From Clostridia bacterium (lineage in GTDB: Bacteria > Bacillota > Clostridia > Christensenellales > Aristaeellaceae): 33,054 nt of DNA. How positions within the stretch are numbered: position 1 is the first letter of the stretch; each line of letters opens with the position of its first letter. The notes beneath the pieces were generated by a model that saw nothing but the letters and a program-made list of their open reading frames with translations, was not told where the DNA came from and did not search any database. Made by a program: the position numbers and the translations under genes. The stretch is taken from NCBI GenBank assembly GCA_017545905.1, contig JAFWXL010000027.1, positions 1 to 33,054 of the forward strand. Reading direction: 5' to 3'. Below are positions 1-6,758 of this stretch, piece after piece.

Positions 1-1607
1 CCGGCCGGGCAGCGTTTCTCGACGACGTGGGCAACGTACTCGTCGCGGAAGTAACGGAGGGTCGAAAGCACCGGGTTCGGAGCAGTCTGGCCAAGGCCGC
101 ACAGCGCGGTGGTCTTGATGGTGTTGGCCAGGTTCTCCAGCTTCTCGATATCGCCGTCCTCGCCCTTGCCCTCGACGATGCGCTCGAGGATCTCGAGCAT
201 GCGCTTGGTGCCGATACGGCACGGCGCGCACTTGCCGCAGGACTCATCGACGGTGAAGTCGAGGAAGAAGCGGGCGATATCGACCATGCAGTTGTCCTCG
301 TCCATGACGATCATGCCGCCGGAGCCCATCATGGAGCCGATCGCGGTCAGGTTGTCATAGTCGATCTTGACATCCAGATGGCTGGCCGGGATGCAGCCGC
401 CGGACGGGCCGCCGGTCTGAGCCGCCTTGAACTTCTTGCCGTTCGGGCAGCCGCCGCCGATGTCATAGATGATCTCGCGCAGGGTGGTGCCCATCGGAAC
501 TTCCACCAGGCCGGTATTGTTGATCTTGCCGCCCAGAGCGAAGACCTTGGTGCCCTTGCTCTTCTCGGTGCCCATCTCGGCGAACCATTCCCAGCCCTTG
601 TTGATGATCTGCGGCACGTTGGCGTAGGTCTCAACGTTGTTGAGGATGGTCGGCTGGCCGAACAGGCCCTTGACAGCCGGGAACGGCGGACGCGGACGCG
701 GCTCGCCGCGCTTGCCCTCGATGGAGGTCATCAGCGCAGTTTCCTCGCCGCAGACGAAGGCGCCAGCGCCCAGACGGACGTCCATATCGAAGTTGAAGCC
801 GGTGCCGAAGATGTTCTTGCCCAGCAGGCCGTACTCACGGGCCTGCTTGATGGCGATCTGCAGGCGCTTGACCGCGATCGGATACTCAGCGCGGCAGTAG
901 ACATAGCCCTGGTCGGCGCCGATGGCATAAGCCGCAATGGCCATGGCCTCGATGACGACGTGCGGGTCGCCCTCGAGCACGGAGCGGTCCATGAACGCGC
1001 CCGGGTCGCCCTCGTCGGCGTTACAGCAGACGTACTTCTTGTCGGACTTGGAAGCCGCAGCGAACTTCCACTTCATGCCGGTCGGGAAGCCCGCGCCGCC
1101 GCGGCCGCGCAGACCGGACTTGAGCATGACGTCGATAACCTCTTCCGGGGTCATCTCGGTGAGGACCTTGCCCAGCGCCTTGTAGCCGTCAAAGGCGATG
1201 TACTCGTCGATGTTCTCCGGGTCGATGACGCCGCAGTTGCGCAGCGCAACGCGCTTCTGCTTCTTATAGAAATCGACCTTGTCCAGAGACTTGATCTTGT
1301 TGCTTTCTTCCTCAACGGAATTCTTGTAGAGGAATTCCTTGACGATGCGGCCCTTGATCAGGTGCTCGTCAACGATGCGCTCAACGTTCTCCACCTTCAC
1401 GTGAGAATAGAACGCGCCTTCCGGATAAACGATGACGACCGGACCGGCCTCACACAGGCCGAAGCAGCCGGTGCGGACAACCTTCACTTCCTTGTCGAGA
1501 CCCTTCTCGGCAATCAGTTTTTCAAACTCAGCAATGATCGCGCCGGAATTGGAAGACGTACAACCGGTGCCGCCGCATACCATCACATGGGAGCGAATCA
1601 GATCCAT
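1..1607 (-). CDS. nuoF: NuoF/HydB-like NADH-binding subunit of an electron-bifurcating hydrogenase (3' end cut by window)
   Basis: This is the flavoprotein subunit that exchanges electrons between NAD(H), FMN and iron-sulfur clusters in a soluble cytoplasmic complex. About 535 codons are visible and the C-terminus is off the left edge. The N-terminus is a thioredoxin-like [2Fe-2S] domain with C11, C16, C48 and C52. It is followed by the NADH/FMN core with the motifs GRGGAGFPTGMKW and GAGAFVCGEETAL, then the 4Fe-4S site SCGKCAPCRIG with a later cysteine in ALCGLG. The fused N-terminal ferredoxin domain is typical of HydB/HndC-type subunits rather than respiratory NuoF. The missing end would be expected to carry a 2x[4Fe-4S] ferredoxin domain. 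The ATG at 1607 follows AGGAGG with an 8-base gap. It is the last visible gene of the nuoE operon, and hydA/hndD is the expected next gene. Confidence 0.93.
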   Translation of the reverse strand, partial: MDLIRSHVMVCGGTGCTSSNSGAIIAEFEKLIAEKGLDKEVKVVRTGCFGLCEAGPVVIVYPEGAFYSHVKVENVERIVDEHLIKGRIVKEFLYKNSVEEESNKIKSLDKVDFYKKQKRVALRNCGVIDPENIDEYIAFDGYKALGKVLTEMTPEEVIDVMLKSGLRGRGGAGFPTGMKWKFAAASKSDKKYVCCNADEGDPGAFMDRSVLEGDPHVVIEAMAIAAYAIGADQGYVYCRAEYPIAVKRLQIAIKQAREYGLLGKNIFGTGFNFDMDVRLGAGAFVCGEETALMTSIEGKRGEPRPRPPFPAVKGLFGQPTILNNVETYANVPQIINKGWEWFAEMGTEKSKGTKVFALGGKINNTGLVEVPMGTTLREIIYDIGGGCPNGKKFKAAQTGGPSGGCIPASHLDVKIDYDNLTAIGSMMGSGGMIVMDEDNCMVDIARFFLDFTVDESCGKCAPCRIGTKRMLEILERIVEGKGEDGDIEKLENLANTIKTTALCGLGQTAPNPVLSTLRYFRDEYVAHVVEKRCPA

Positions 1608-1637
1608 AATATGTTCCTCCTATTACACCTAAATCGC

Positions 1638-2006
1638 TTAGCCCTGCGCGCCGATGGTGAACTCATCGACCGGCTTGCCGTTGACGATGTGCTCGCCGAC
1701 CACGCGGGCGACCTTCTCGGGGGTCATGTGGATATAGGTGACCTTCTCCTGATCCTTGACATAGACCTCAACCATCGGCTCCAGGCGGCACATGCCGATG
1801 CAGCCGGTCTGCGCGACGGTCACGTTCTCGATGCCGCGGCGCTTGAGCTCCTCGATGAACTCCAGCATCACGGGACGGGCGCCGGCGGCGATGCCGCAGG
1901 TGGCCATGCCCACAACGATGCGGGTATCAACATTGTCGTCCTTACGCAGGTTAACCTGCTCGATCATTCTGGCGCGGATGGCAGCCAGTTCAGCAAGAGA
2001 TTTCAT
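1638..2006 (-). CDS. thioredoxin-like (2Fe-2S) ferredoxin domain protein, HndB-like
   Basis: A 122-residue protein resembling HndB, the small [2Fe-2S] subunit found between NuoE- and NuoF-like genes in NADP-reducing or bifurcating hydrogenases. It would carry electrons within that complex. Visible cysteines are C37 in ATCGIAAGARP and C69/C73 in TGCIGMC, so only three of the usual four ligands are obvious; the fourth ligand is uncertain. The start is set at the ATG at 2006 because GGAGGG lies 8 bases upstream and because this ATG overlaps the upstream gene's stop codon (ATGA, 2003-2006), implying translational coupling. An upstream in-frame start would lie inside the previous gene. Confidence 0.87.
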   Translation of the reverse strand: MKSLAELAAIRARMIEQVNLRKDDNVDTRIVVGMATCGIAAGARPVMLEFIEELKRRGIENVTVAQTGCIGMCRLEPMVEVYVKDQEKVTYIHMTPEKVARVVGEHIVNGKPVDEFTIGAQG

Positions 2007-2560
2007 GAAAACAACCCTCCATGCAGTTCTGTAATTTCCTGATACAAGCAATCTTTGATCCATGCGGATATCTCGGGATTGTCAAGCGGAATCGGCGCAA
2101 CCGTTTCCCGGATCACGCGGGTATCAAACGTGAAATCTGCCCCGTCGTAATCGTAGACAAAGAGGAAATCGGTGCCCGGATTCATGAGCACGAGCGTAAA
2201 CAGGGAACCCGGCACGTCGCCCATCGGCGGACGGTCGATATGATCCAGCCCGAAGCTCACCGACACAGTCGTTCCTTTGCCGATCTCAGATTCGATGGCG
2301 AAGTCTCCTCCGGTCGCCTGTGCCGTCATCTTGAGCAGCGGCAGCCCCAGCCCCACCTTGCGCGTCTTGCGTGTGGTGGTAAAGGGATCGCTGACCGCCT
2401 GCGCCATTTCGGCGCTCATGCCGCAGCCGTCATCCCTGAACACCAGAGATACGCTGTTGCTGGCATGACTGACCGTGATATCGATCTCGACCAGACTTGC
2501 TTTGGCCGAAATTGAATTCTGGGCAATATCGAGGATATTGTCCGCAAGTTCACGCATCAT
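2003..2560 (-). CDS. HATPase_c (GHKL) ATP-binding protein inside the hydrogenase operon
   Basis: A 185-residue protein with a GHKL ATPase fold and no membrane segments or dimerisation/phosphoacceptor helix. The N-box is seen in ADNILDIAQNS (about residues 6-16), the G1 box as DDGCGM and the G2 box as VGLGLPLL, followed by the GKGTTVSVSF strand. About 85 further residues after the ATPase core have no motif I recognise. It resembles the ATP-binding proteins often found between nuoE and hndB-like genes in clostridial hydrogenase operons. A regulatory kinase or anti-sigma-like role is inference. Only 9 bases separate it from nuoE and there is no clear GGAGG, only AAGAAG, so translation probably depends on reinitiation after nuoE. 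The start could be either of two consecutive ATGs. Confidence 0.85.
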   Translation of the reverse strand: MMRELADNILDIAQNSISAKASLVEIDITVSHASNSVSLVFRDDGCGMSAEMAQAVSDPFTTTRKTRKVGLGLPLLKMTAQATGGDFAIESEIGKGTTVSVSFGLDHIDRPPMGDVPGSLFTLVLMNPGTDFLFVYDYDGADFTFDTRVIRETVAPIPLDNPEISAWIKDCLYQEITELHGGLFS

Positions 2561-2569
2561 GGCTGCTTC

Positions 2570-3040
2570 TTACTCGCGATACTTGGCGATGATGCCCGGG
2601 ATCTGATCCGGAGTCAGACGGCCGTAAACGTCGTCGTTGACCATGATAACCGGAGCAAGGCCGCAGGCGCCCAGGCAGCGGGTGGCATTCAGGGTGAACA
2701 GGCCGTCCTTCGTGGTGCGGCCAGCCGGAACCTCGAGAACCTCTTCGAGCTTATCGAGCACCTGCTGGCTGCCCTTGACGTAGCAGGCAGTACCCATGCA
2801 CACGCTGATGATGTACTTGCCCTTCGGCTCCAGGTTGAACTGCGCATAGAAGGTCGCAACACCGTAGATGTCGCTGACCGGAATGTCCAGCTCCTTAGCG
2901 ATGTAATTCTGGACCTCCTCCGGCAGATAGCCGAAGATGTCCTGCGCACGCTGCATGATCGGCATCAGCGCGCCCGGCTCGTTGCGCAGCTCGTCGATGA
3001 CCAGCTGCAGCGCCTCGAACTTCTCCTTCTCCAAAGCCAT
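2570..3040 (-). CDS. nuoE: NuoE/HydC-like [2Fe-2S] subunit
   Basis: A 156-residue thioredoxin-like [2Fe-2S] protein, full length for the NuoE/HndA/HydC family. It relays electrons between the NuoF-like flavoprotein and the rest of the bifurcating complex. The helical N-terminal part holds the family signature around GYLPEEVQNYIAKEL and VATFYAQF. The four cluster ligands are C81 and C86 (CMGTAC) and C122 and C126 (CLGAC). The ATG at 3040 follows GAGGAGG with about a 10-base gap. It is the first gene after a recognisable extended -10 promoter, so the nuoE to nuoF block can be transcribed apart from the sensor genes upstream. Confidence 0.95.
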   Translation of the reverse strand: MALEKEKFEALQLVIDELRNEPGALMPIMQRAQDIFGYLPEEVQNYIAKELDIPVSDIYGVATFYAQFNLEPKGKYIISVCMGTACYVKGSQQVLDKLEEVLEVPAGRTTKDGLFTLNATRCLGACGLAPVIMVNDDVYGRLTPDQIPGIIAKYRE

Positions 3041-3080
3041 TTACACACAACCTCCTCAATTTTCTCTATGGGAATATAAC

Positions 3081-3098
3081 TTGTTAAATTTAAGGCAA
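3081..3098. promoter_or_regulatory. candidate Rex-like operator
   Basis: TTGTTAAATTTAAGGCAA contains a perfect 10-base palindrome (TTAAATTTAA, 3084-3093) flanked by TTG and CAA. Its left half fits the clostridial Rex half-site TTGTTAA, but the right half is degenerate. It lies just downstream of the -10, at the expected start point of the nuoE operon. Rex is known to control NADH-linked hydrogenase genes; its action here is inference. Confidence 0.3.
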
Positions 3099-3101
3099 TC
3101 C

Positions 3102-3110
3102 ATTATAACA
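3102..3110 (-). promoter_or_regulatory. extended -10 promoter for the nuoE-nuoF operon
   Basis: On the minus strand TGTTATAAT gives a perfect TATAAT at 3102-3107 preceded by a TG extension. No good -35 box is seen at 17 bases, which is normal for extended -10 promoters. The leader to the nuoE start is about 55 bases and AT-rich compared with the surrounding genes. Confidence 0.6.
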
Positions 3111-3177
3111 CATACACAGGTTGTTAGACCACACTAATTATGTATTTTTGCCAGATTGTGCAGAAATTTCTATTTTT

Positions 3178-3882
3178 TTATGTCGAATACCCAGCTATTG
3201 CGTCAAAAAGCGCATCCGCCGACCGCGCATCTGCCTCAACAAAAAACACCGGTTCCAGCATGTTTTCCAGATAGTGAGCATCAGAAGACTCCAAGAGGCG
3301 ATGATGGCCCAGATCCACAGGCGGCATGATAACCTTTTTGGAGATTTCCAGCGCATCGTATCTGGCATTTGCCGGCAAAAAGCCCAGCGCGTTCAGCACG
3401 CCGTTGGATCCTCTGTTGATATGCGCGGGCACGCACAGCCCGCCCGCCTCGTGGATCAGCCTCTCGCACTCCTCAAACCCCAGATCCAGCGCGGAAATGA
3501 GCAGCCGGTCCTCCACGGCGATTTCCTCGTCCTGCGCGTTCATCACCTGCTGGCGGCCAAAGAATTTTTCTCTATTGGGAATCGGCGGCAGATGCGCATA
3601 CACCTTCTCGCCAAAGGCGACGCATTCCTCCACTGTGCGGAAGTAGCACAGCATGTGCGCCTCTTCCCGGGTGGTCAGCTCCATGCCCGGCAGCAGCACT
3701 ACGTTCATCATGTCAGCGACCTCTTTGATCGCAGGCAGGTTGCGCGCGCAGTTGTGATCACACACGGCAATCGCGTCCAGCTGCTTGATAAACGCCATGC
3801 CCACGATGTTATTGGGCGTCATCAGAGCGTCGCCGCAGGGAGAAAGGCACGAGTGGATATGCAGGTCGCAGGCAAGCCTCAT
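3178..3882 (-). CDS. PHP-domain phosphoesterase
   Basis: A 234-residue protein of the polymerase-and-histidinol-phosphatase (PHP) superfamily. A full set of probable metal ligands is visible: H8 and H10 (DLHIH), D42 and H43 (CDHN), E68 (GMELTT), H76, H154 (PAHINR), D201 and H203 (SSDAHY). The family hydrolyses phosphoester bonds using several divalent metals; the substrate is unknown. It overlaps the upstream DRTGG gene by 4 bases (ATGA), so the two are translationally coupled. In this cluster its partners are DRTGG, an H-cluster protein and an RsbW-like ATPase, which suggests a signalling role rather than DNA metabolism. It is probably not PolX or HisK, because no companion domains are present. 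Confidence 0.88.
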   Translation of the reverse strand: MRLACDLHIHSCLSPCGDALMTPNNIVGMAFIKQLDAIAVCDHNCARNLPAIKEVADMMNVVLLPGMELTTREEAHMLCYFRTVEECVAFGEKVYAHLPPIPNREKFFGRQQVMNAQDEEIAVEDRLLISALDLGFEECERLIHEAGGLCVPAHINRGSNGVLNALGFLPANARYDALEISKKVIMPPVDLGHHRLLESSDAHYLENMLEPVFFVEADARSADALFDAIAGYST

Positions 3883-4226
3883 CCTTTTTTCGCCGGAGCA
3901 ACGCCATTGGCGGCCAGCAGCACGACGAGCTCAAACGCCGTCTTCTCACTGGAGAGGATGATGATATCCTCGTCCTGCGCCTTGGCGATGATCGGCGCCT
4001 CCACCGGCAGGCTCTCCGGGATGATGACGCAGGCAAAATCCAGCAGCGCCGCCACGGCGATCACGTTCATGTGCGCCTGCACGGTGATCCATGCCATATC
4101 TGCCTGTCCCTTGCCCATGACATGGCTGAGCAGATCGCAGGTATAGCCGCAGGCGATCTCGCGGTCTTCATACTCTCCGGTCAGACATTTCGCGCCGGAG
4201 AGCGCAATCAGTTCCGAAACCTTCAT
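3879..4226 (-). CDS. DRTGG-domain protein (second copy in cluster)
   Basis: A 115-residue protein made of a single DRTGG-like domain, a small fold found next to CBS domains and in regulatory phosphotransfer proteins. It has no membrane segment. The pattern near the N-terminus (LSGAKCLTGEYEDREIACGYTCDLLSHVM) and a central IIPESLPVE segment match the other DRTGG gene at 6194-6568 in layout, so the two look like diverged paralogues. The ATG at 4226 follows GAGGAG. It lies 60 bases after the H-cluster gene and overlaps the PHP gene by 4 bases. Its function is probably ligand sensing or scaffolding, by inference. Confidence 0.8.
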   Translation of the reverse strand: MKVSELIALSGAKCLTGEYEDREIACGYTCDLLSHVMGKGQADMAWITVQAHMNVIAVAALLDFACVIIPESLPVEAPIIAKAQDEDIIILSSEKTAFELVVLLAANGVAPAKKG

Positions 4227-4286
4227 CTTATTCTCCTCTTCTCTATATCCGGGGCGCAGCCCCTTTTACGCAGCGGCAGACCGGCG

Positions 4287-5651
4287 TCAAACCGTGTCAT
4301 CATCCGCCCTGAGCTCCTGCCTCATTTCCCTGAGCCTTGCGGAATCCTGCAGGGTATTGAAGCGCGTGCTCGTGCCCAGCGTCACCATCTCCGCCGCCAG
4401 CGCATTGATTCTGGCGTTCATCTTGAAGATGCAGTTGAGCTCATTGGCAAATCCGTGCGCAATATCCCATGCCAGCGCGCGGCAGGTCGGCGAGCCGCAG
4501 GAGCCGCAGTCCAGCCCCGGCAGACTCTTTTCGATCTCATTGATGCGCTCGCTCATGGCGATGCGTTCCTTCATCGTGCCCTCCAGCTGCATGGAGTTAT
4601 TGGGCTCGATCTCCTCAGTCATGCGCAGCGTTTCGCAGGCCGTTTCAAAGATCTTTGTGCGCTGCACGCTCTTTTGCTCCGTGCGGCTCATAACGCTGCG
4701 CAGGCGGTTCTTGGCGACAAAGCTGTTTTCCACCGTCAGCGGGCCGCCGAGGCAGCCGTTGACGCAGGCCAGTCCTTCAAAGTACATCAGGTTGCGGATG
4801 CGGGCGTTTTCGATCTGCTCGAGCACGTTCTTGACGTTCTCAATGCCGTCCACGCACAGCGAAGACTTGATGCCCAGCGCGTCCGCCTCGCCGCCCGGCA
4901 CAGCCCACTTGATGCCCACCGTGCTCGCACGCTCAATCTCGACAGGATCAAATCCCTTGTGCATCGCCGCGCGCATATCCTTGTAGACATCCTTAATCGC
5001 AATCACGCCGTCCACGTAGGATTTCTGCTGGCCGATGGGCGATTTCACCGCCGTCATCTTCGCCGCGCATGGCGAAATGAAGAATGCGCCGACCTCGGCA
5101 ATATCCACGCCGTGCTTCCGGGCGTATTCCTCCTTGGCGATCTTTGCTGCCGCCTCCATGGGCGAAATGAAGTCAATCACATTGTCCAGCAGCGCCGGGA
5201 AATGGATCTGAATCAGCCTGAGCACGGCCGGACAGGCCGACGAAATAACAGGCTTAGGCCTGTCCTGTTCGCGCAGCGCCTTGGAAATCGCATAGGAGAC
5301 GATCTCCGCCGCGCGCGCCACCTCAAATACATCGTCAAAGCCAAGGCGCAGCAGCGCCGCAATAATCGGCTCCGGCTTGTGCACGCCCTGAAACTGCGCA
5401 TACAGCGTCGGCGCAGGCAGCGCAATGGCATACTTGAAGCCCTTGATCACGTCAATCGGATCGGTCAGCGCCACCTTGGCATGATGCGGGCATACCTTGA
5501 TGCACTCGCCGCAGTCGATGCAGCGCTCATGGATGATGCTCGCTGAATTATGACGGATGCGGATCGCCTCCGTCGGGCATCGCTTCAGGCAGGTGGTGCA
5601 GCCCGTACACTTGCTCCTGTCCAGGCTCACAGAGTGCAGATACTCAGACAA
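4287..5651 (-). CDS. H-cluster-domain [4Fe-4S] protein, putative sensory FeFe-hydrogenase homologue
   Basis: A 454-residue iron-sulfur protein. Two N-terminal 4Fe-4S clusters are ligated by C15/C18/C21/C25 and C44/C47/C50/C54. The FeFe-hydrogenase large-subunit C-terminal domain follows (about 70-310), with the H-cluster cysteines kept: C140 (SSACP), C195 (SPCAAK), C296 and C300 (ACVNGC). The cysteine preceding C140 in catalytic enzymes (the proton-transfer residue of TSCCP) is A139 here, the Trp of that motif is Val, and motif 3 lacks the usual GGGQP ending. A C-terminal Fe-S domain carries C382/C385/C390/C407. These changes argue for a sensor rather than a fast catalyst, as in known putative sensory hydrogenases, but no PAS domain is present. 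The start is TTG, set by GGAGG 8 bases upstream; no ATG lies nearby. It follows the RsbW-like gene after a 129-base gap holding a palindromic element. Confidence 0.85.
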   Translation of the reverse strand: MSEYLHSVSLDRSKCTGCTTCLKRCPTEAIRIRHNSASIIHERCIDCGECIKVCPHHAKVALTDPIDVIKGFKYAIALPAPTLYAQFQGVHKPEPIIAALLRLGFDDVFEVARAAEIVSYAISKALREQDRPKPVISSACPAVLRLIQIHFPALLDNVIDFISPMEAAAKIAKEEYARKHGVDIAEVGAFFISPCAAKMTAVKSPIGQQKSYVDGVIAIKDVYKDMRAAMHKGFDPVEIERASTVGIKWAVPGGEADALGIKSSLCVDGIENVKNVLEQIENARIRNLMYFEGLACVNGCLGGPLTVENSFVAKNRLRSVMSRTEQKSVQRTKIFETACETLRMTEEIEPNNSMQLEGTMKERIAMSERINEIEKSLPGLDCGSCGSPTCRALAWDIAHGFANELNCIFKMNARINALAAEMVTLGTSTRFNTLQDSARLREMRQELRADDDTV

Positions 5652-5684
5652 CGCGCTTCCCTCCCAGTTCGTCCTTTGGGGATT

Positions 5685-5754
5685 ACGTCAGGGCCGCCGC
5701 CCTGAAACCTGCCTGAGGGACATTGTCCCTCAGACTCCCTTCTTCGCTTCGCGC
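5685..5754 (+). repeat. palindromic intergenic element, single copy A
   Basis: One copy of the dispersed family. It begins ACGTCAGGG, has a first hairpin with AGGGC/GCCCT arms and a second hairpin with CTGAGGGACA/TGTCCCTCAG arms, and ends CTTCTTCGCTTCGCG. It sits between the RsbW-like gene and the H-cluster gene, inside an otherwise tight operon, so it is probably transcribed. Confidence 0.85.
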
Positions 5755-5780
5755 ATACAAAACACTTTTTGATGATACAA

Positions 5781-6197
5781 TCAGATATTGAATGTCATGA
5801 CAATGTCCGTGCCCTTGCCCACCTCAGAGGTGATGGCAAAGCCGTCGGCATTGCGCTTCATATTGGGCAGGCCCATACCCGCGCCAAAGCCCATGTTGCG
5901 CACCTCGCTGGTGGCTGTTGAGAATCCCTCGGTCATCGCCTTGTCCAGGTCCGGAATGCCCGGGCCCACGTCGCGCACATGCACGCAGATTTCATCTTCC
6001 GAAATGGCAAAATCGATCTCGCCGCCGTCGGAGTGAATCACCAGATTGATCTCCGCCTCATACGTGCATACGCTGACCCGGCGCATGATCTGATTGGGAA
6101 TACCAAGGCGCTTCATCTGCCGCTTGATACTCGCGGAGACGTCGCCCGCAACTGACATGTCATCGGCAGCGACAGGATACGTTTCTTTGATAATCAT
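5781..6197 (-). CDS. RsbW/SpoIIAB-like anti-sigma or serine kinase ATPase
   Basis: A 138-residue GHKL ATPase of the RsbW/SpoIIAB type, soluble, with no sensor domain. The N-box with N51 lies in YEAEINLVIHS, the G1 box is RDVGPGIPD (about 75-83) and the G2 region is GFGAGMGLPNMKRNAD (about 103-118). Family members bind sigma factors or phosphorylate STAS-domain antagonists, and some cluster with DRTGG proteins and hydrogenases. No sigma factor or STAS partner is seen nearby, so its target is unknown. It overlaps the upstream DRTGG gene by 4 bases and must be made with it. Confidence 0.88.
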   Translation of the reverse strand: MIIKETYPVAADDMSVAGDVSASIKRQMKRLGIPNQIMRRVSVCTYEAEINLVIHSDGGEIDFAISEDEICVHVRDVGPGIPDLDKAMTEGFSTATSEVRNMGFGAGMGLPNMKRNADGFAITSEVGKGTDIVMTFNI

Positions 6198-6568
6198 AAG
6201 CCCACATCTCCGTCAAGTTCCTCAATTTCCACCGCAGAAAGCCCGGCGGCATACAGCCTTCCGCATGCCTCAAACATCGTGTACTGCGTGCTCAGCGCCG
6301 GCATACCCAGCAGGGTGGCGCGGTCAATCGTCTGCTTGTGCGGATTCTTGCCGCGCACATATACGACGCAGGGCAGATCCAGCATTTCCGCCGTGCGGAT
6401 GGACTGGTCATTGACAAGGCCCGTCAGCAGCAGCGTATCCTCCTGCACATATGCGAGCACGTCGCTCATCATATCCGAGGCAAATGCGGTATGGATCACC
6501 CTGTTTTCTTCCTCTTCACAGCACAGCCACTGCGCATCAAGCACCTGCGCAATCTCTTTGACCGTCAT
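6194..6568 (-). CDS. DRTGG-domain protein (first gene of sensor operon)
   Basis: A 124-residue DRTGG-domain protein and the first gene after a strong promoter. The start is placed at the ATG at 6568 because GGGAGG precedes it by 7-8 bases; an upstream in-frame extension would read through the leader inverted repeat and is rejected. The segment HTAFASDMMSDVLAYV is the counterpart of the TCDLLSHVM region in the second DRTGG protein. The C-terminus (LYAAGLSAVEIEELDGDVGL) overlaps the RsbW-like start. Function is inferred from context: a small regulatory module in a redox or hydrogen sensing operon. Confidence 0.82.
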   Translation of the reverse strand: MTVKEIAQVLDAQWLCCEEEENRVIHTAFASDMMSDVLAYVQEDTLLLTGLVNDQSIRTAEMLDLPCVVYVRGKNPHKQTIDRATLLGMPALSTQYTMFEACGRLYAAGLSAVEIEELDGDVGL

Positions 6569-6582
6569 CTTTCTTCCTCCCA

Positions 6583-6615
6583 GCAGAATTCCTACCATCA
6601 TCCTGTGAATTCTGC
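6583..6615. promoter_or_regulatory. inverted repeat in leader, next to the ribosome binding site
   Basis: Perfect 9-base arms GCAGAATTC (6583-6591) and GAATTCTGC (6607-6615) separated by 15 bases. The repeat lies between the promoter and the GGAGG of the DRTGG gene, with one arm 2-3 bases from that site. It could be a protein operator or an RNA hairpin limiting ribosome access. Confidence 0.5.
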
Positions 6616-6634
6616 ACAATTAATCACTTTCATA

Positions 6635-6663
6635 ATTATACTTTATATTTCAATTTCTGTCTA
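6635..6663 (-). promoter_or_regulatory. promoter of DRTGG-RsbW-hydrogenase-like operon
   Basis: On the minus strand there is TAGACA (-35, 6658-6663), a 17-base spacer and TATAAT (-10, 6635-6640). The spacing and five of six -35 bases fit sigma-A. It lies in an AT-rich gap of about 190 bases after the nfnB terminator. Confidence 0.72.
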
Positions 6664-6713
6664 CGATTTCAAACGAATTCTTGATATATCAGAGTTCGTC
6701 CTGTTTCTTTACA

Positions 6714-6742
6714 TAAAAAGGGACGGAAACACTTCCGTCCCT
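6714..6742 (-). terminator. intrinsic terminator of nfnAB
   Basis: Arms AGGGACGGAA and TTCCGTCCCT (6719-6742) with a 4-base loop, followed on the minus strand by TTTTT. It lies 17 bases after the nfnB stop. Confidence 0.88.
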
Positions 6743-6758
6743 GAATATATGCTGTTTT

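Noticed and set aside
27..2042. Long plus-strand open frame of 671 codons
   Set aside because: It is the antisense shadow of the NuoF-like and HndB-like genes; it has no family features and crosses two real gene boundaries.
3120..3177. Plus-strand terminator (run of seven T near 3173)
   Set aside because: No plus-strand gene lies upstream and the hairpin before it is only AGAAATTTCT.
4245..4276. GGGGC/GCCCC hairpin with TTTT between the H-cluster and DRTGG genes
   Set aside because: It is terminator-like only on the plus strand, where no gene ends; on the minus strand it has no T tract, so it probably does not stop the operon.
5685..5754. Repeat copy A read as an ordinary terminator
   Set aside because: Neither hairpin is followed by a T tract, and eight related copies exist, so it is better described as a repeat element.
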